From Maridesulfovibrio sp. (GTDB lineage Bacteria; Desulfobacterota; Desulfovibrionia; Desulfovibrionales; Desulfovibrionaceae), in assembly GCF_963677005.1 (NCBI RefSeq), contig NZ_OY781616.1, positions 1,901,501-1,965,500 of the forward strand: 64,000 nt of DNA, read 5' to 3'. Positions 1-9,620 of the stretch are shown one piece after another; position 1 is the first letter of the stretch; each line of letters begins with the position of its first letter. The position numbers and the translations under genes are program-made. The notes beneath the pieces were generated by a model. That model was not told where the DNA came from, ran no database searches, and saw nothing but the letters and a program-made list of their open reading frames with translations.

Positions 1-2
1 CC

Positions 3-1283
3 GTTCCCGGTTTTGTCCTCCGCGGACCGATATACGCCATCAGCCTCATCATCATAGTTTCCATCGCCTATTCCTTCTGGGCAAAGAAGGACACTATCGT
101 CACGGCCCCGCTTACTCTCGGCAAAAAAGTAACTATAATCGAAGCCATAACTGGAGGACAGGTCGCCCGTGTGGCAGTAAGTCCCAACTCGCACGTGAAC
201 TTTAACGAAGTGCTGATCGAAGTTCAGGAAAAGACCCGCGCAATAATGAATACCGAAATGGAAACTTTCGAATCCCGTATAGCTGAAGCAGCAAGAGAGC
301 GCGAAAGAGTTGCTGACGAATACGAATACAAACTGGCCCAGTTCAGACTTGAACTTACCGATGCCAGTCATGGGCGAAGCACTAAGGCAATTACTATTCA
401 GGGCCGGATAGACCAGTTGAACGAACGTTTGCGGACTGCGCGCAAGGAACTGGATCTGCGCCAGAAAGAATTTACCACCGCCAGAAACAGGTGGGAACGC
501 GCCAGAAAACGATATGAAGACCGCGACATCACCATAACCCAATACGAAGAGGCGGAGCAGACCAAGGACCGCAGGCAAAAGGCGGTATCCGATGCCCAGG
601 GATCAGTTGCGCAGCTCGCTGTTTCGCTGCGCACCGCCAGGGTGGAACTGAAGACTCTCAACGATGCGCACAGTCTGGAAAAAATCAGGGAAAACATTCA
701 GCAGCTGCAGGAACGGCAGGAACGTGAGCTAATACTTCTTGACGATTACATAGCCTCGCTCAAGCACAAGAAAAAAGCCAGCCAGCAACTGGTTGGGGGA
801 GTGAGCTACGAAGACAACATTACCGTTTACAAAAGCATGGTCGACGGTCTGGTCACAGATGTAAATGTCAACAAGGGAGAAATAATTTCACCGGGGCAGC
901 CGCTGATAACGCTGGTCAGGGACACCGCAGTTCTGGAAGGACACGCCATGGTCCAGAACAAGGATATCGGGGCCATCCGCATCGGACAAAAGGCCAAACT
1001 GAAGTTCTGGGCCTATCCGTTTCAGGAATACGGGATACTCGAAGGAGTTATCTATGAAATTGACAAACAACCCGACAAGACCGAAGGCGGGACCTCGACA
1101 TATGAAATACTTATCGCCCTGGACAGGGAGTGGGCACAGAAAGATGGCAGCAAAGTACGTCACCCTCTGGCAATCGGCCTGGAGGGAATTGCGGAAATCA
1201 AGACCGGTGAAAAACGCTGGATAGAAATCCTGTTCACTCCGCTTTCCAAATTTTTCACGAATGATGAGGACCAGGATGGCTGA
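3..1283 (+). CDS. HlyD-family membrane fusion protein (5' end outside window)
   Basis: Periplasmic adaptor of a type I secretion system, linking the inner-membrane ABC exporter to a TolC-like channel. The reading frame is open from base 3, so the gene begins left of the window. The visible N-terminus has one membrane segment (about residues 10-26 of the visible part, ending SFWAKKD) followed by a lipoyl-like beta strand ending GGQVARVAV. A long charged coiled-coil hairpin fills the middle, the second lipoyl half (VDGLVTDVNVNKGEIISPGQPL) follows, and a beta-barrel domain ends the protein. A GTG at 171 could be misread as a start, but it lies inside the lipoyl strand. The stop overlaps the next gene by 8 bases, as expected for translational coupling. 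Confidence 0.88.
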   Translation, partial: VPGFVLRGPIYAISLIIIVSIAYSFWAKKDTIVTAPLTLGKKVTIIEAITGGQVARVAVSPNSHVNFNEVLIEVQEKTRAIMNTEMETFESRIAEAARERERVADEYEYKLAQFRLELTDASHGRSTKAITIQGRIDQLNERLRTARKELDLRQKEFTTARNRWERARKRYEDRDITITQYEEAEQTKDRRQKAVSDAQGSVAQLAVSLRTARVELKTLNDAHSLEKIRENIQQLQERQERELILLDDYIASLKHKKKASQQLVGGVSYEDNITVYKSMVDGLVTDVNVNKGEIISPGQPLITLVRDTAVLEGHAMVQNKDIGAIRIGQKAKLKFWAYPFQEYGILEGVIYEIDKQPDKTEGGTSTYEILIALDREWAQKDGSKVRHPLAIGLEGIAEIKTGEKRWIEILFTPLSKFFTNDEDQDG

Positions 1284-4200
1284 TAAACACGACGCTATAC
1301 GAGACATTCTGGAATCCCACGTAATGTTCGCGACCCTTTCCGCAAAGGACAAGGCGGAACTGGCCCGGATGTTCGTCTTAAAAGAATACATGCCCGGTGA
1401 ACGTCTGGTTAGGCAGAATGAGTACACGGCCGGCGTATTGCACATTTACTCCGGTCAGGTCCGGCTGAAGCAGACCGTTGAAGGCCGCCGCACGGCTCTC
1501 GGCGACTTCGGCCCCGGCTCCACCTTCGGCGAAACATGCCTGCTGCATGAAACAGTCTGGGAATATGAGCTTGTGGCCGGGCAGGATCAGGTCAAGGCTA
1601 TCGTGCTTCCTGCTGAATCTGCCAAAAAATTCGCCGCAGAGCACGCTGAGGCCGCCGCTCTGTTCAGAAAAAACATCGGCCAGATTGAACTGAGCCACCG
1701 TCTGAAGTCGCTGATAGGCTCCTCAACCTGTCCACCGGCCAGGTTCGCCCTGATACTGAACAATCTGGGGGTAAAAAAAATTCCCAAGGGTTCAGCCGTA
1801 TTTTCACAAAACGATAATGACCCACGCCTTTATTCCATCGAGCAGGGTACCGTAGACATAATCCGGCAGGAAGACGGCGAAGAAATTACTCTTGACCGCT
1901 GTGCCCGTTTCGAACTGCTGGGTGAAACTGCAGCGCTGAGTGAAGCCGGCAACAACGACTGCCATTTCTATACGGCAAGGGCGGTAACGGATGTAACCGT
2001 AATTGTTATCAGGCAGCCGGAAGTACTGAAACTTATGGCTCTCAACCCGTCCCTGCACGAGCAACTGATCACCAGAGCCAGGGATCTGCGGCAGATCGCC
2101 GAGTCCGAGCTTGATGCCAGAAGCCGGGCTGTCAACACCGACATGCGCATCAGGCTGGCCAGGGGAATCACCGAGGACGAGTACAAACAGCTTGAAGAAC
2201 AGGACCGGGAAAACGATGAAGAATTCCCCCTGATGCGCCAGGGAGATCAGTCAGAGTGCGGAGCGGCCTGTCTGACCATGATCACCAGATATTACGGAAA
2301 AAATTTCAAGCTCGGACAGATCAAGGAACTTGCCAACGTATCTACCGCCGACACATCCCCCCTGCCCATTATTACCGGAGCGGAAAACCTCGGATACAGT
2401 GCCAAAGCCTACGCGCTCAACCGCAGGGAGCTGGAGCGGGTCCGATTGCCGGGCATTATCGGCTGGGAAGGCGGACACTACGCAGTGGTACACAAGGTGA
2501 CTTCCGGCAGACTGAACCTTGCAGACTCTGTTGCCGCCATTAAGTCCGCATTGCTGTCCCCGCTGACCTCCATCAAGGTTTCCCCCGAAGACAGGCCGAA
2601 TGTTCCCCTGAAGGCATCAGGCCTGACCTCGGCCAAAGTTCACCTGGCCGATCCGCTGGAAGGCCGCAAGATCCTCCCTATGGACGAATTTATCACCGGC
2701 TGGACTTCCGCCAGCGTACCCGGAACGCAGACGGATGAAGACCGAGGTCTGTTCATTGCCCTGACCCCTACGGAAAAATTCACCCACATGGAACCGCCGA
2801 AGCTGCCGGTGCTCCATTTTGTCCGCTATCTGCTGCCCTATAAGAAATTTTTTTTCGAAGCATTTCTGGCCGCCCTGACAATCAACCTTCTGGGACTGGC
2901 CTCTCCCCTGTTCGTGCAGACCATCGTCGACACGGTCGTTGTACACAAGGATGTCAGCCTGCTGAACATGATGCTCGGAGGCATGGCTCTGGTTACCGTA
3001 TTCACAACTCTGACCACGGTTGTGCAGCGTCTGCTTCTGGCGCACACAACAGCCCGTATAGACATGCGGCTGATGAGCGAATTCTACCGCCACATACTCT
3101 CCCTGCCCATGTCCTTTTTTCTGACCAGAAACAAAGGTGAAATAATGGCCAGATTCGGAGAAAACGCCAAAATCAGAGCCATTCTCACAGGATCGACCAT
3201 CACCGTTATCCTCAACACGCTGATGCTTGGAATATATTTCCTGATGATGTTCGCATACTCCCTGCCGCTGACCATGATCGTCCTGGCGTTCATTCCGGGA
3301 TATGTTCTTCTCATCCTGTACTTCACACCGCGCATCAAGGCCCTTGCCCAAAAGATTTTCCATACCAACGCCCAGTCCCAGGCATATCTCATAGAAGCAC
3401 TCAACGGCATCGAGACAATCAAGGCAACAGCCAATGAATACATGGCTCGCGTTCGCTGGGAAAACTCCTTTGTAGAAAACGTCAACAACACATTCAAACA
3501 GGCCAATCTGGTGCTTACTTCCAGCAGTCTGCACAGCCTGCTGCGTCTGGCTTCAAGCATTACAATCCTCTGGTACGGGGCCAATCAGGTCATTGCGGGG
3601 CAGTTATCCATCGGTGAACTCATGGGATTCAACATGCTGGTTGGACTGGTCATGGGACCGGTTCAGCAGATGGTTCAGCTGTGGAACCAGATGCAGGATG
3701 TCCGCATATCGGTTGAAAGGGTCAGCGAAATTCTGGACATCGAACCGGAGCGCCCCACCATAACCTCCCCGGATGCCATGCCCGCGGTTCTGACACAATG
3801 CTCCGGCAAAATAGAATTCAGGGATGTGGATTTCAGCTACATGGCCGGAGACAAGGAAAATCTGGTCATGAGGAAATTTTCCCTTGAAATAGATCCGGGT
3901 GAACACATAGCACTGGTCGGGCCTTCCGGTTGCGGGAAATCCACAATCGCCAAAATGATTCTGGGCTTCAATCTGCCCAAGAACGGGCAATGCCTGATTG
4001 ACGGCAAGGATCTCGCCAATCTGGATTTTTCATCCCTGCGCAACCATATCGGCGTGGTGCTGCAGGACAGCTTCCTCATTGCCGGGACCGTGGCCGAAAA
4101 CATAGCCCTGGGCGATCCTGAACCGGACCTGGCGGCAGTCAAACGCGCAGCACGCCAGGCTGGCATAGAGGCGGAAATACTCCGCTGGCCCCAAGGATAT

Positions 4201-4608
4201 CAGACCGCCATCGGCGAAAAGGGCATGGGCATTTCCGGAGGCCAGAGACAACGCGTCTGCATTGCCCGCGCGCTGTACCGTCAGCCCAAGATACTGATCT
4301 TCGACGAGGCCACCAGTGCTCTGGACAATGACTCTGAAAAGATCATCCAGTCCAACATGCGTGAGATTCTGAAAGGACGTACATCCATAACCATCGCCCA
4401 TCGCCTTTCGACCATCGTGGACGCCGACCGCATCTGTTATATTATTGACGGCATGGTCGCGGAACAGGGGAAACATCAGCAGTTGATAGACCCGGAATAT
4501 ATCCGGGAAAACGGACTCGAAGGCAAGTATTATGCGTTGGCCCGCAAACAGTTCAACCTGCCCCCCCTTGATGAAGCCGCAGGAGAAAACGAAGAGGGTG
4601 CAGCATGA
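1276..4608 (+). CDS. ABC exporter with two cNMP-binding-like domains and C39 peptidase
   Basis: Inner-membrane exporter that would cleave a double-glycine leader and export the peptide. About 1110 aa, far longer than a usual C39 exporter (about 720). Order seen: two cyclic-nucleotide-binding-like domains (about 15-135 and 155-280), C39 peptidase with Cys328 in QSECGAACL and His401 in GGHYAVVHK, six-helix transmembrane domain (about 520-800), and ATPase with Walker A GPSGCGKST (882-890), signature ISGGQRQR, Walker B ILIFDEATSALD and H-loop IAHRLS. The aspartate of the peptidase is either Asp417 or Asp459, because about 42 extra residues separate two similar LAD motifs. The ATG at 1276 has GAGG 6 bases upstream; an in-frame ATG at 1261 is less well placed. 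No precursor peptide gene was seen in the window. The cNMP-like domains suggest allosteric control; the ligand is unknown. Confidence 0.9.
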   Translation: MADKHDAIRDILESHVMFATLSAKDKAELARMFVLKEYMPGERLVRQNEYTAGVLHIYSGQVRLKQTVEGRRTALGDFGPGSTFGETCLLHETVWEYELVAGQDQVKAIVLPAESAKKFAAEHAEAAALFRKNIGQIELSHRLKSLIGSSTCPPARFALILNNLGVKKIPKGSAVFSQNDNDPRLYSIEQGTVDIIRQEDGEEITLDRCARFELLGETAALSEAGNNDCHFYTARAVTDVTVIVIRQPEVLKLMALNPSLHEQLITRARDLRQIAESELDARSRAVNTDMRIRLARGITEDEYKQLEEQDRENDEEFPLMRQGDQSECGAACLTMITRYYGKNFKLGQIKELANVSTADTSPLPIITGAENLGYSAKAYALNRRELERVRLPGIIGWEGGHYAVVHKVTSGRLNLADSVAAIKSALLSPLTSIKVSPEDRPNVPLKASGLTSAKVHLADPLEGRKILPMDEFITGWTSASVPGTQTDEDRGLFIALTPTEKFTHMEPPKLPVLHFVRYLLPYKKFFFEAFLAALTINLLGLASPLFVQTIVDTVVVHKDVSLLNMMLGGMALVTVFTTLTTVVQRLLLAHTTARIDMRLMSEFYRHILSLPMSFFLTRNKGEIMARFGENAKIRAILTGSTITVILNTLMLGIYFLMMFAYSLPLTMIVLAFIPGYVLLILYFTPRIKALAQKIFHTNAQSQAYLIEALNGIETIKATANEYMARVRWENSFVENVNNTFKQANLVLTSSSLHSLLRLASSITILWYGANQVIAGQLSIGELMGFNMLVGLVMGPVQQMVQLWNQMQDVRISVERVSEILDIEPERPTITSPDAMPAVLTQCSGKIEFRDVDFSYMAGDKENLVMRKFSLEIDPGEHIALVGPSGCGKSTIAKMILGFNLPKNGQCLIDGKDLANLDFSSLRNHIGVVLQDSFLIAGTVAENIALGDPEPDLAAVKRAARQAGIEAEILRWPQGYQTAIGEKGMGISGGQRQRVCIARALYRQPKILIFDEATSALDNDSEKIIQSNMREILKGRTSITIAHRLSTIVDADRICYIIDGMVAEQGKHQQLIDPEYIRENGLEGKYYALARKQFNLPPLDEAAGENEEGAA

Positions 4609-5978
4609 CCGCCCGCCTGACCTGTCTTGATGATTCCCGGCTGCCCGAAGCCCAGAAAAACCTTGTGATCAATCTGGACAAAACCGAAACGTCCATCGGC
4701 AGGGGGCCGCAGAACACATCGGTAATAAGCCACAGCAGTATTTCAAGAAATCATGCCCTCATTACCTCCACTGACGAAGGGCTGATCATAAAGGACACGG
4801 GAAGCACCAACGGTGTATGGATTAACGGAGAACGCACGACTGAAGCCAGACTTGGAAACGGCGACACGGTTGCTTTCGGTTCCTTGATGTTCAGATTCGA
4901 GGTCACAGACGAACCGGAACCTGCCGATCAGATCTCCGCCGCCTCCAGTCAAACCGATCCCCGGACCTCTCCCTCAAAGGACACGCGGAAATCTGCAGAG
5001 ACAAAACCTAAACCGAAGGTGATCAAGAGCAGCGCCACCGAGGCCATACCGCACAATGAGCAGGCTGACGGCGAGGAAAGCATAGCCGACAAGACAATGC
5101 TTTATGGAGACTCAAGAGCCAGCGAAGCCATGCTTGACGCCATAAATCCGGATCACGAGAAGCCTGACGAACCGGCTCCTCTTCCGCCCCGCCACCGTCA
5201 AATCAAAGCGGAAACGGTGGAGCAGGCTGATCCCCCTGAACGAAAACGAAGCAGGATGCCGTTTGCTGTCATCGCAGCAATCATAGTTGCCGGCCTGCTT
5301 GCATGGTGGGGAATCGAAGCACATAAGGCGGCTGAAGATAATAATTTTATCCAGACGCATGAGCAGGAAATCGATGACTTCGTAGAGCAGTATGAGTTCT
5401 GGACTCGCCGTTTCAACCTCGCACAAAACAGCGAGCAACTGACTGAACTTAAGCGGATTTCAGAAAATCTGAGCAATGATATCAAACTCCGCCCGGACCT
5501 TGCCCGGCTCAAACCGTTACTGGTGGAGGTTCACTTCCTCAAACTCGAACGCGAAACACGCAGGCTTATAAACGAAAACAACCCCGAAGCCGCGCTCAGG
5601 CTGATAGACATTGTTCACGAATCAGCACAGAATTTCGCAGCAAAGGAACTTTCCCCAGAGACTAAGCGGGCACTCCAGCGGTTCATGAGTCTGGCGGATC
5701 TGCTGGAAACAATTGCCAGATACAAAATTTTTCAAAAAAAATTTCCCGATCCTTCAGCTTACGCGAATACTCCGCTACCGGACTCACTGCGCGGAAAAAT
5801 TGCCTCAGCCAAAAAACTCAAGATTCGTTTTGCAAAGCTGCTCAAGGAAAACAACATGCAGCTGAAAGTCCGTTTCCGTCTGACCAGAGGCATGGCCAAC
5901 GATACGGACGAAAATTGCGTTCTCCTTGTCAACAGGTGGTATCACATGGCTTTCAGCAAAAAGCCTGAAAACGGATAG
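4605..5978 (+). CDS. FHA-domain membrane protein of the exporter operon
   Basis: 457 aa. An N-terminal FHA domain (about 20-105) shows the classic IGRG, SISRNHA and DTGSTNGVWING motifs, so binding to phosphothreonine peptides is expected. A Pro/Lys/Glu-rich linker, one membrane helix (about 218-237, MPFAVIAAIIVAGLLAWWGI) and a mostly helical C-terminal domain of about 220 aa follow. The C-terminal part is not recognised and would lie in the periplasm. The start overlaps the exporter stop by 4 bases (ATGA), which ties it to the secretion machine. Inference: it may couple phosphorylation state in the cytoplasm to assembly or gating of the exporter, as FHA proteins do in type VI secretion. A Ser/Thr kinase and a PP2C phosphatase lie about 20 kb away at 24518-29570. 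Confidence 0.75.
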   Translation: MTARLTCLDDSRLPEAQKNLVINLDKTETSIGRGPQNTSVISHSSISRNHALITSTDEGLIIKDTGSTNGVWINGERTTEARLGNGDTVAFGSLMFRFEVTDEPEPADQISAASSQTDPRTSPSKDTRKSAETKPKPKVIKSSATEAIPHNEQADGEESIADKTMLYGDSRASEAMLDAINPDHEKPDEPAPLPPRHRQIKAETVEQADPPERKRSRMPFAVIAAIIVAGLLAWWGIEAHKAAEDNNFIQTHEQEIDDFVEQYEFWTRRFNLAQNSEQLTELKRISENLSNDIKLRPDLARLKPLLVEVHFLKLERETRRLINENNPEAALRLIDIVHESAQNFAAKELSPETKRALQRFMSLADLLETIARYKIFQKKFPDPSAYANTPLPDSLRGKIASAKKLKIRFAKLLKENNMQLKVRFRLTRGMANDTDENCVLLVNRWYHMAFSKKPENG

Positions 5979-5982
5979 GGTC

Positions 5983-7863
5983 ATGCTTGCGGGATTGAAT
6001 ACGGCGCTTCTCTTATGTCTTGCACTATTGTTTTCCGCCCTTGCCGCAATTCCGGCTGCACTTGCGGCAGACCCGTTCCCGGCACATCTGGAATCAACCT
6101 TCAGCGAATATGAAAAAATCGCTGCCGAGACCCTTCTCCGTTCTCGGGCACAGCTGAAATCAGCAACCAGAATGGAAGCTATCTCCCTGGAAAGACTTCA
6201 ACAATTGGTTCTTTCACAAAACCTGGGAGTCAAAATAACAGGGATGGAAAGACGCAAGGCGAATCTGGAGAGAACCAAGCGGGACGCGGTTTTCGATACA
6301 ATAATTAATCTGGCGCTCAACTACCGGCATCAGGACTATTACGCGCGTTCCGAGGACATCGGCAGAGAAAGAAGACTCACCGGAGAGTCGGATGAAGAAG
6401 ATCCGACGGAAGACGACAACCCGGTATGCGTTTACATAAACGGGGTTCTGATAAACCCGGTGCAATGTGATGAGCATTACGCATTTACGATTGAAGAGGA
6501 GTACGCGAGCTACGACAAGCACGGTGACCACTCGCCCGACGTAGGAACAGCAAGTCTGAACCTCAGCAGGACATTTCCATGGGGACAGTCCATTCAGGCC
6601 GGACTCCAATCCCGCTGGAGCTCCAATAAATATCCGTCACTCGGCAAATACTCAACTCTCTACGCCTACGATGAAGGAGTAGAGGGATACCCATACGGAG
6701 ACAATCCCTGGACATCGTCCATCTACCTCAGCCTGAGCAGTCCCTTACCCTTCTGCAAGGACTTCGGAGAGGATGGAAATCACAATGCGGTTCTAAGACG
6801 GGTCAGCGACCTTGATGCCATCGGCAAACAATGCGCTCTTGAAACCGAAGCGTCGGACCAACTCGCTCTGGCCCTCAGAACATGGTGGGATCTGGCCGGA
6901 AGTTTGAGCCGTCTGGTAGTAACGATCAAGGCCCGCAAGAATCTCGAAAAACTTGCCCGGCACACAAAGCGTCTCATGGCCAGCGGCGAGAGGACCTCCT
7001 ATGCCATGGCACAGGTCGGAACAGAATTACAACGCTGGCTGAACGCGGAGGAAGAAGCCTGGAGCAACTACAAGCTGCTTTCCAACCAAATGATTGAACT
7101 GCTGGACATGGACCCTTCGGCAGTGGTCTTTCCGCTGGGTTTCGGTAAGGGGTCGACCGCAATCAGCGACATGGGGGCGGACATGGAAGAAGAAATGAAC
7201 CGGGCATTCAATTCCCGTCCCGACCTGAAGATGGCAAAAATAAATCTGAAATCCGATAAGGTCATGCAGACATACTACCGGAAGAATCTTTTGCCTGACA
7301 TCTCGGTATTTCTTTCCACCTCCCTGAGTCAGGATCCGACTTATTGGGGATACAGTTCCTGGACAGACTCCGTACTGAATTTAATCAACCCCGATTCCTC
7401 ATCGGTCTATGTGGGATTCGTTTACAATTTTCCGGTCGGCGACAGAGCTGCAAAATCAGCGTATACTCAGGCCCGGCAGGAAAAAGCGAAAAGCCAGCTC
7501 CGGTATGACTCCCAAAAAGACGAAATCATCCGGGAAATAAGCAAAGCCGCCACCGACATCAAAGCAACTGCCAGAAATATAGGCTATGCCAGACAAAGCC
7601 TGCACCTGCGGCAACTGACCTACGCGAAAGCAATGGAAATGAGAGACGATGGAGACGGAATATCCGAGTTTGAACTTCTGCGGAAATTCACTGAATATAC
7701 CTCCACGGAACTGCAACTGATATCTTCCACCGTGAACAACCAGAAAGCCGGAATTGACTTCCAATGGGCTACAGGAAAAATACTGCCGCCGGAATGGATT
7801 ACAAGCAGGGCTCTGGAAAACCTGAACAGAATATTGGAAGCTGAAGAGGAGGAACAACCATGA
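5983..7863 (+). CDS. TolC-like outer membrane protein, paralogue 1
   Basis: About 626 aa, longer than E. coli TolC (about 490). A Sec signal peptide ending near PAALAA starts at the ATG at 5983, five bases after the preceding stop; a TTG further upstream lies inside the FHA gene and would spoil the signal peptide. The protein has the long helical regions of outer membrane efflux proteins and shares two blocks with the next two genes: PW-x-S...L..PLP...DFG near the middle, and a YGYS...NPD segment before a strand ending NFPVGDR. It is predicted to form the outer membrane channel or part of it. The 3' end overlaps the next gene by 4 bases (ATGA). Confidence 0.8.
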   Translation: MLAGLNTALLLCLALLFSALAAIPAALAADPFPAHLESTFSEYEKIAAETLLRSRAQLKSATRMEAISLERLQQLVLSQNLGVKITGMERRKANLERTKRDAVFDTIINLALNYRHQDYYARSEDIGRERRLTGESDEEDPTEDDNPVCVYINGVLINPVQCDEHYAFTIEEEYASYDKHGDHSPDVGTASLNLSRTFPWGQSIQAGLQSRWSSNKYPSLGKYSTLYAYDEGVEGYPYGDNPWTSSIYLSLSSPLPFCKDFGEDGNHNAVLRRVSDLDAIGKQCALETEASDQLALALRTWWDLAGSLSRLVVTIKARKNLEKLARHTKRLMASGERTSYAMAQVGTELQRWLNAEEEAWSNYKLLSNQMIELLDMDPSAVVFPLGFGKGSTAISDMGADMEEEMNRAFNSRPDLKMAKINLKSDKVMQTYYRKNLLPDISVFLSTSLSQDPTYWGYSSWTDSVLNLINPDSSSVYVGFVYNFPVGDRAAKSAYTQARQEKAKSQLRYDSQKDEIIREISKAATDIKATARNIGYARQSLHLRQLTYAKAMEMRDDGDGISEFELLRKFTEYTSTELQLISSTVNNQKAGIDFQWATGKILPPEWITSRALENLNRILEAEEEEQP

Positions 7864-9620
7864 CCCGAAGTTTAATCATTTCCTTCATCATGATCTTCCT
7901 GGCGGTATCGGCGCATGCAGAGGAATTCCCATACGCGGGCAGGGAACAGGCTGACTGGGACAAGCTTAGGAACCTGCTGGCTAAAACTGCACCGGATTCG
8001 CAGCAGATACGAAAGGTCACACCCCTTGAAACCACCCGCATAGTTCTGGAAAACAACCTTTCCATTAAAAGCTCAGAGATGGACAGGCTGTCGGCAGCTC
8101 AGGCATTACGCGAAGCGGAATCTCTGTTCGACCCGACACTTCTGGCTTTAGCGTCCTACTCAAAGGACCAGACCTACTCCCGCGAGGTCAAGGATTACAA
8201 GTATCTCAAAAACACCGTCGCCAATCCCTATCTGCCCGATGACAACCCCATCTACGTCCTTTATGAAGAAGACTCGCCCATCTTGTATCTTCGTTTCGAC
8301 CAGGAGCGGGTCGCCGGAGAATACCTGCGAACCGTCAAGGCTTCGGAAGCTCTGCCGTGGAAGTATGAAGAAACCCAGAATTATGCGTTCGGAATAAAAT
8401 CGAACATAGTCTGGGGGCCGACCATGAGTATACGTCTCGGGGTACGGCGCAAAGATAATTACTGGCAGAACGATGATGGGAACTGGGGTGTTTACGACTA
8501 TCCATGGAGCTCGGAATTCAGACAGAGCCTGTCCCTGCCTCTGCCCTATACAAAAAATTTCGGTCCGTACTCCACCAGGGACACAGAAGTTAAACAGGCG
8601 ACAATTCTCCAAGAGGCCGCCGATTATTCCATCAGGGCCACGGTAAACGACGCACTGCTTGCAGGCGAACTGGCCTACTGGGATATTGTCGCGGCAATGC
8701 AGAAACTTCTGGCCCGGGACAGGCACAGGTTGAATCTGAAAAAACTTCTGGAAAAGACCAGACGTCTTTACGATGAGAGGCTTTGTACGGAGTACGACCT
8801 CGCTCTGGTCCAATCTGCCTATTCCGCTTCAATAGACGGCATAGAACAGGGAGCGGCTTCATACAGGACCGCATCCAATCAACTGGCCGAACTTACGGAT
8901 TCCGGAGACAAAGCAGTGTTCTTTCCCGCCGGATACTACGCTCTTTCGGATATGCCGCTCACTGGTGTTCCCGGGGAAAACGAGCCCGACAATGTTTCCG
9001 GAAACCCGCACTATGAACGCCAGCTTGCCTCGGTGGCGCTGGCTGAACTTTCGGAAAATCATTATGAACTCCAGACCCGTCCAGACATACGGGCAGGTCA
9101 GACTCTGACCCTGACCCAGCAGGAATCCTACTACGGCTATTCAAATCCGGGCAGTTCTCTTAAAGATGTCTTTTCGGAACCGGATTTAATACGTCAGGTA
9201 TACAGTCTGGAGTACACGTATCCGCTCTTCAACCGTGACGCCATAAGCAGCCATGAGCAGGCCATCCTTGATGCGGAGCAGGAACGGGCTACGGCTAAAC
9301 AGCTGCAGAACAGCCTGCGCCGGGAAGCATATGACGCCCTGGCTCTTCTGAAAGGAGCCAGAAAAAGGATAAAAATTACCGCTAAAGGAATCGATCTGGC
9401 CCGTGAGGCATATGAAAAAGCAATTTCCATGCAGGCCGACAGGGAAGTTGTGGAATATGAGATAGTCAGCAAAAGTGCCAACCTGCTTTCCGCCGAGATT
9501 TCCCACATAGAAGCCTACATAGACTGTTACAAAGCGGCAGCCCGATTCATGGCAGCCTCGGGATCATATCAGAAACGATATGGAATACGTGCTTCACACC
9601 GAATAGGAGACGGCTCATGA
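7860..9620 (+). CDS. TolC-like outer membrane protein, paralogue 2
   Basis: 586 aa with a clear Sec signal peptide (MTRSLIISFIMIFLAVSAHA). It has the helical efflux-protein architecture and the shared blocks YPWSSEFRQSLSLPLPYTKNFG and YGYSNPGSSLKDVF, followed by YTYPLFNRD. It is a clear but divergent paralogue of both neighbours, so the triplet arose by old tandem duplication rather than a recent copy event. ATGA overlaps on both sides imply co-translation in roughly equal amounts, which would suit a mixed trimer. That is inference: TolC channels described so far are homotrimers, and the three proteins could equally be alternative channels. Confidence 0.8.
   Translation: MTRSLIISFIMIFLAVSAHAEEFPYAGREQADWDKLRNLLAKTAPDSQQIRKVTPLETTRIVLENNLSIKSSEMDRLSAAQALREAESLFDPTLLALASYSKDQTYSREVKDYKYLKNTVANPYLPDDNPIYVLYEEDSPILYLRFDQERVAGEYLRTVKASEALPWKYEETQNYAFGIKSNIVWGPTMSIRLGVRRKDNYWQNDDGNWGVYDYPWSSEFRQSLSLPLPYTKNFGPYSTRDTEVKQATILQEAADYSIRATVNDALLAGELAYWDIVAAMQKLLARDRHRLNLKKLLEKTRRLYDERLCTEYDLALVQSAYSASIDGIEQGAASYRTASNQLAELTDSGDKAVFFPAGYYALSDMPLTGVPGENEPDNVSGNPHYERQLASVALAELSENHYELQTRPDIRAGQTLTLTQQESYYGYSNPGSSLKDVFSEPDLIRQVYSLEYTYPLFNRDAISSHEQAILDAEQERATAKQLQNSLRREAYDALALLKGARKRIKITAKGIDLAREAYEKAISMQADREVVEYEIVSKSANLLSAEISHIEAYIDCYKAAARFMAASGSYQKRYGIRASHRIGDGS

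Noticed and set aside
171-1283. GTG start for the HlyD-family protein inside the window
   Set aside because: The same frame is open to the left edge and encodes the membrane anchor and first lipoyl strand, so the gene starts upstream of the window.
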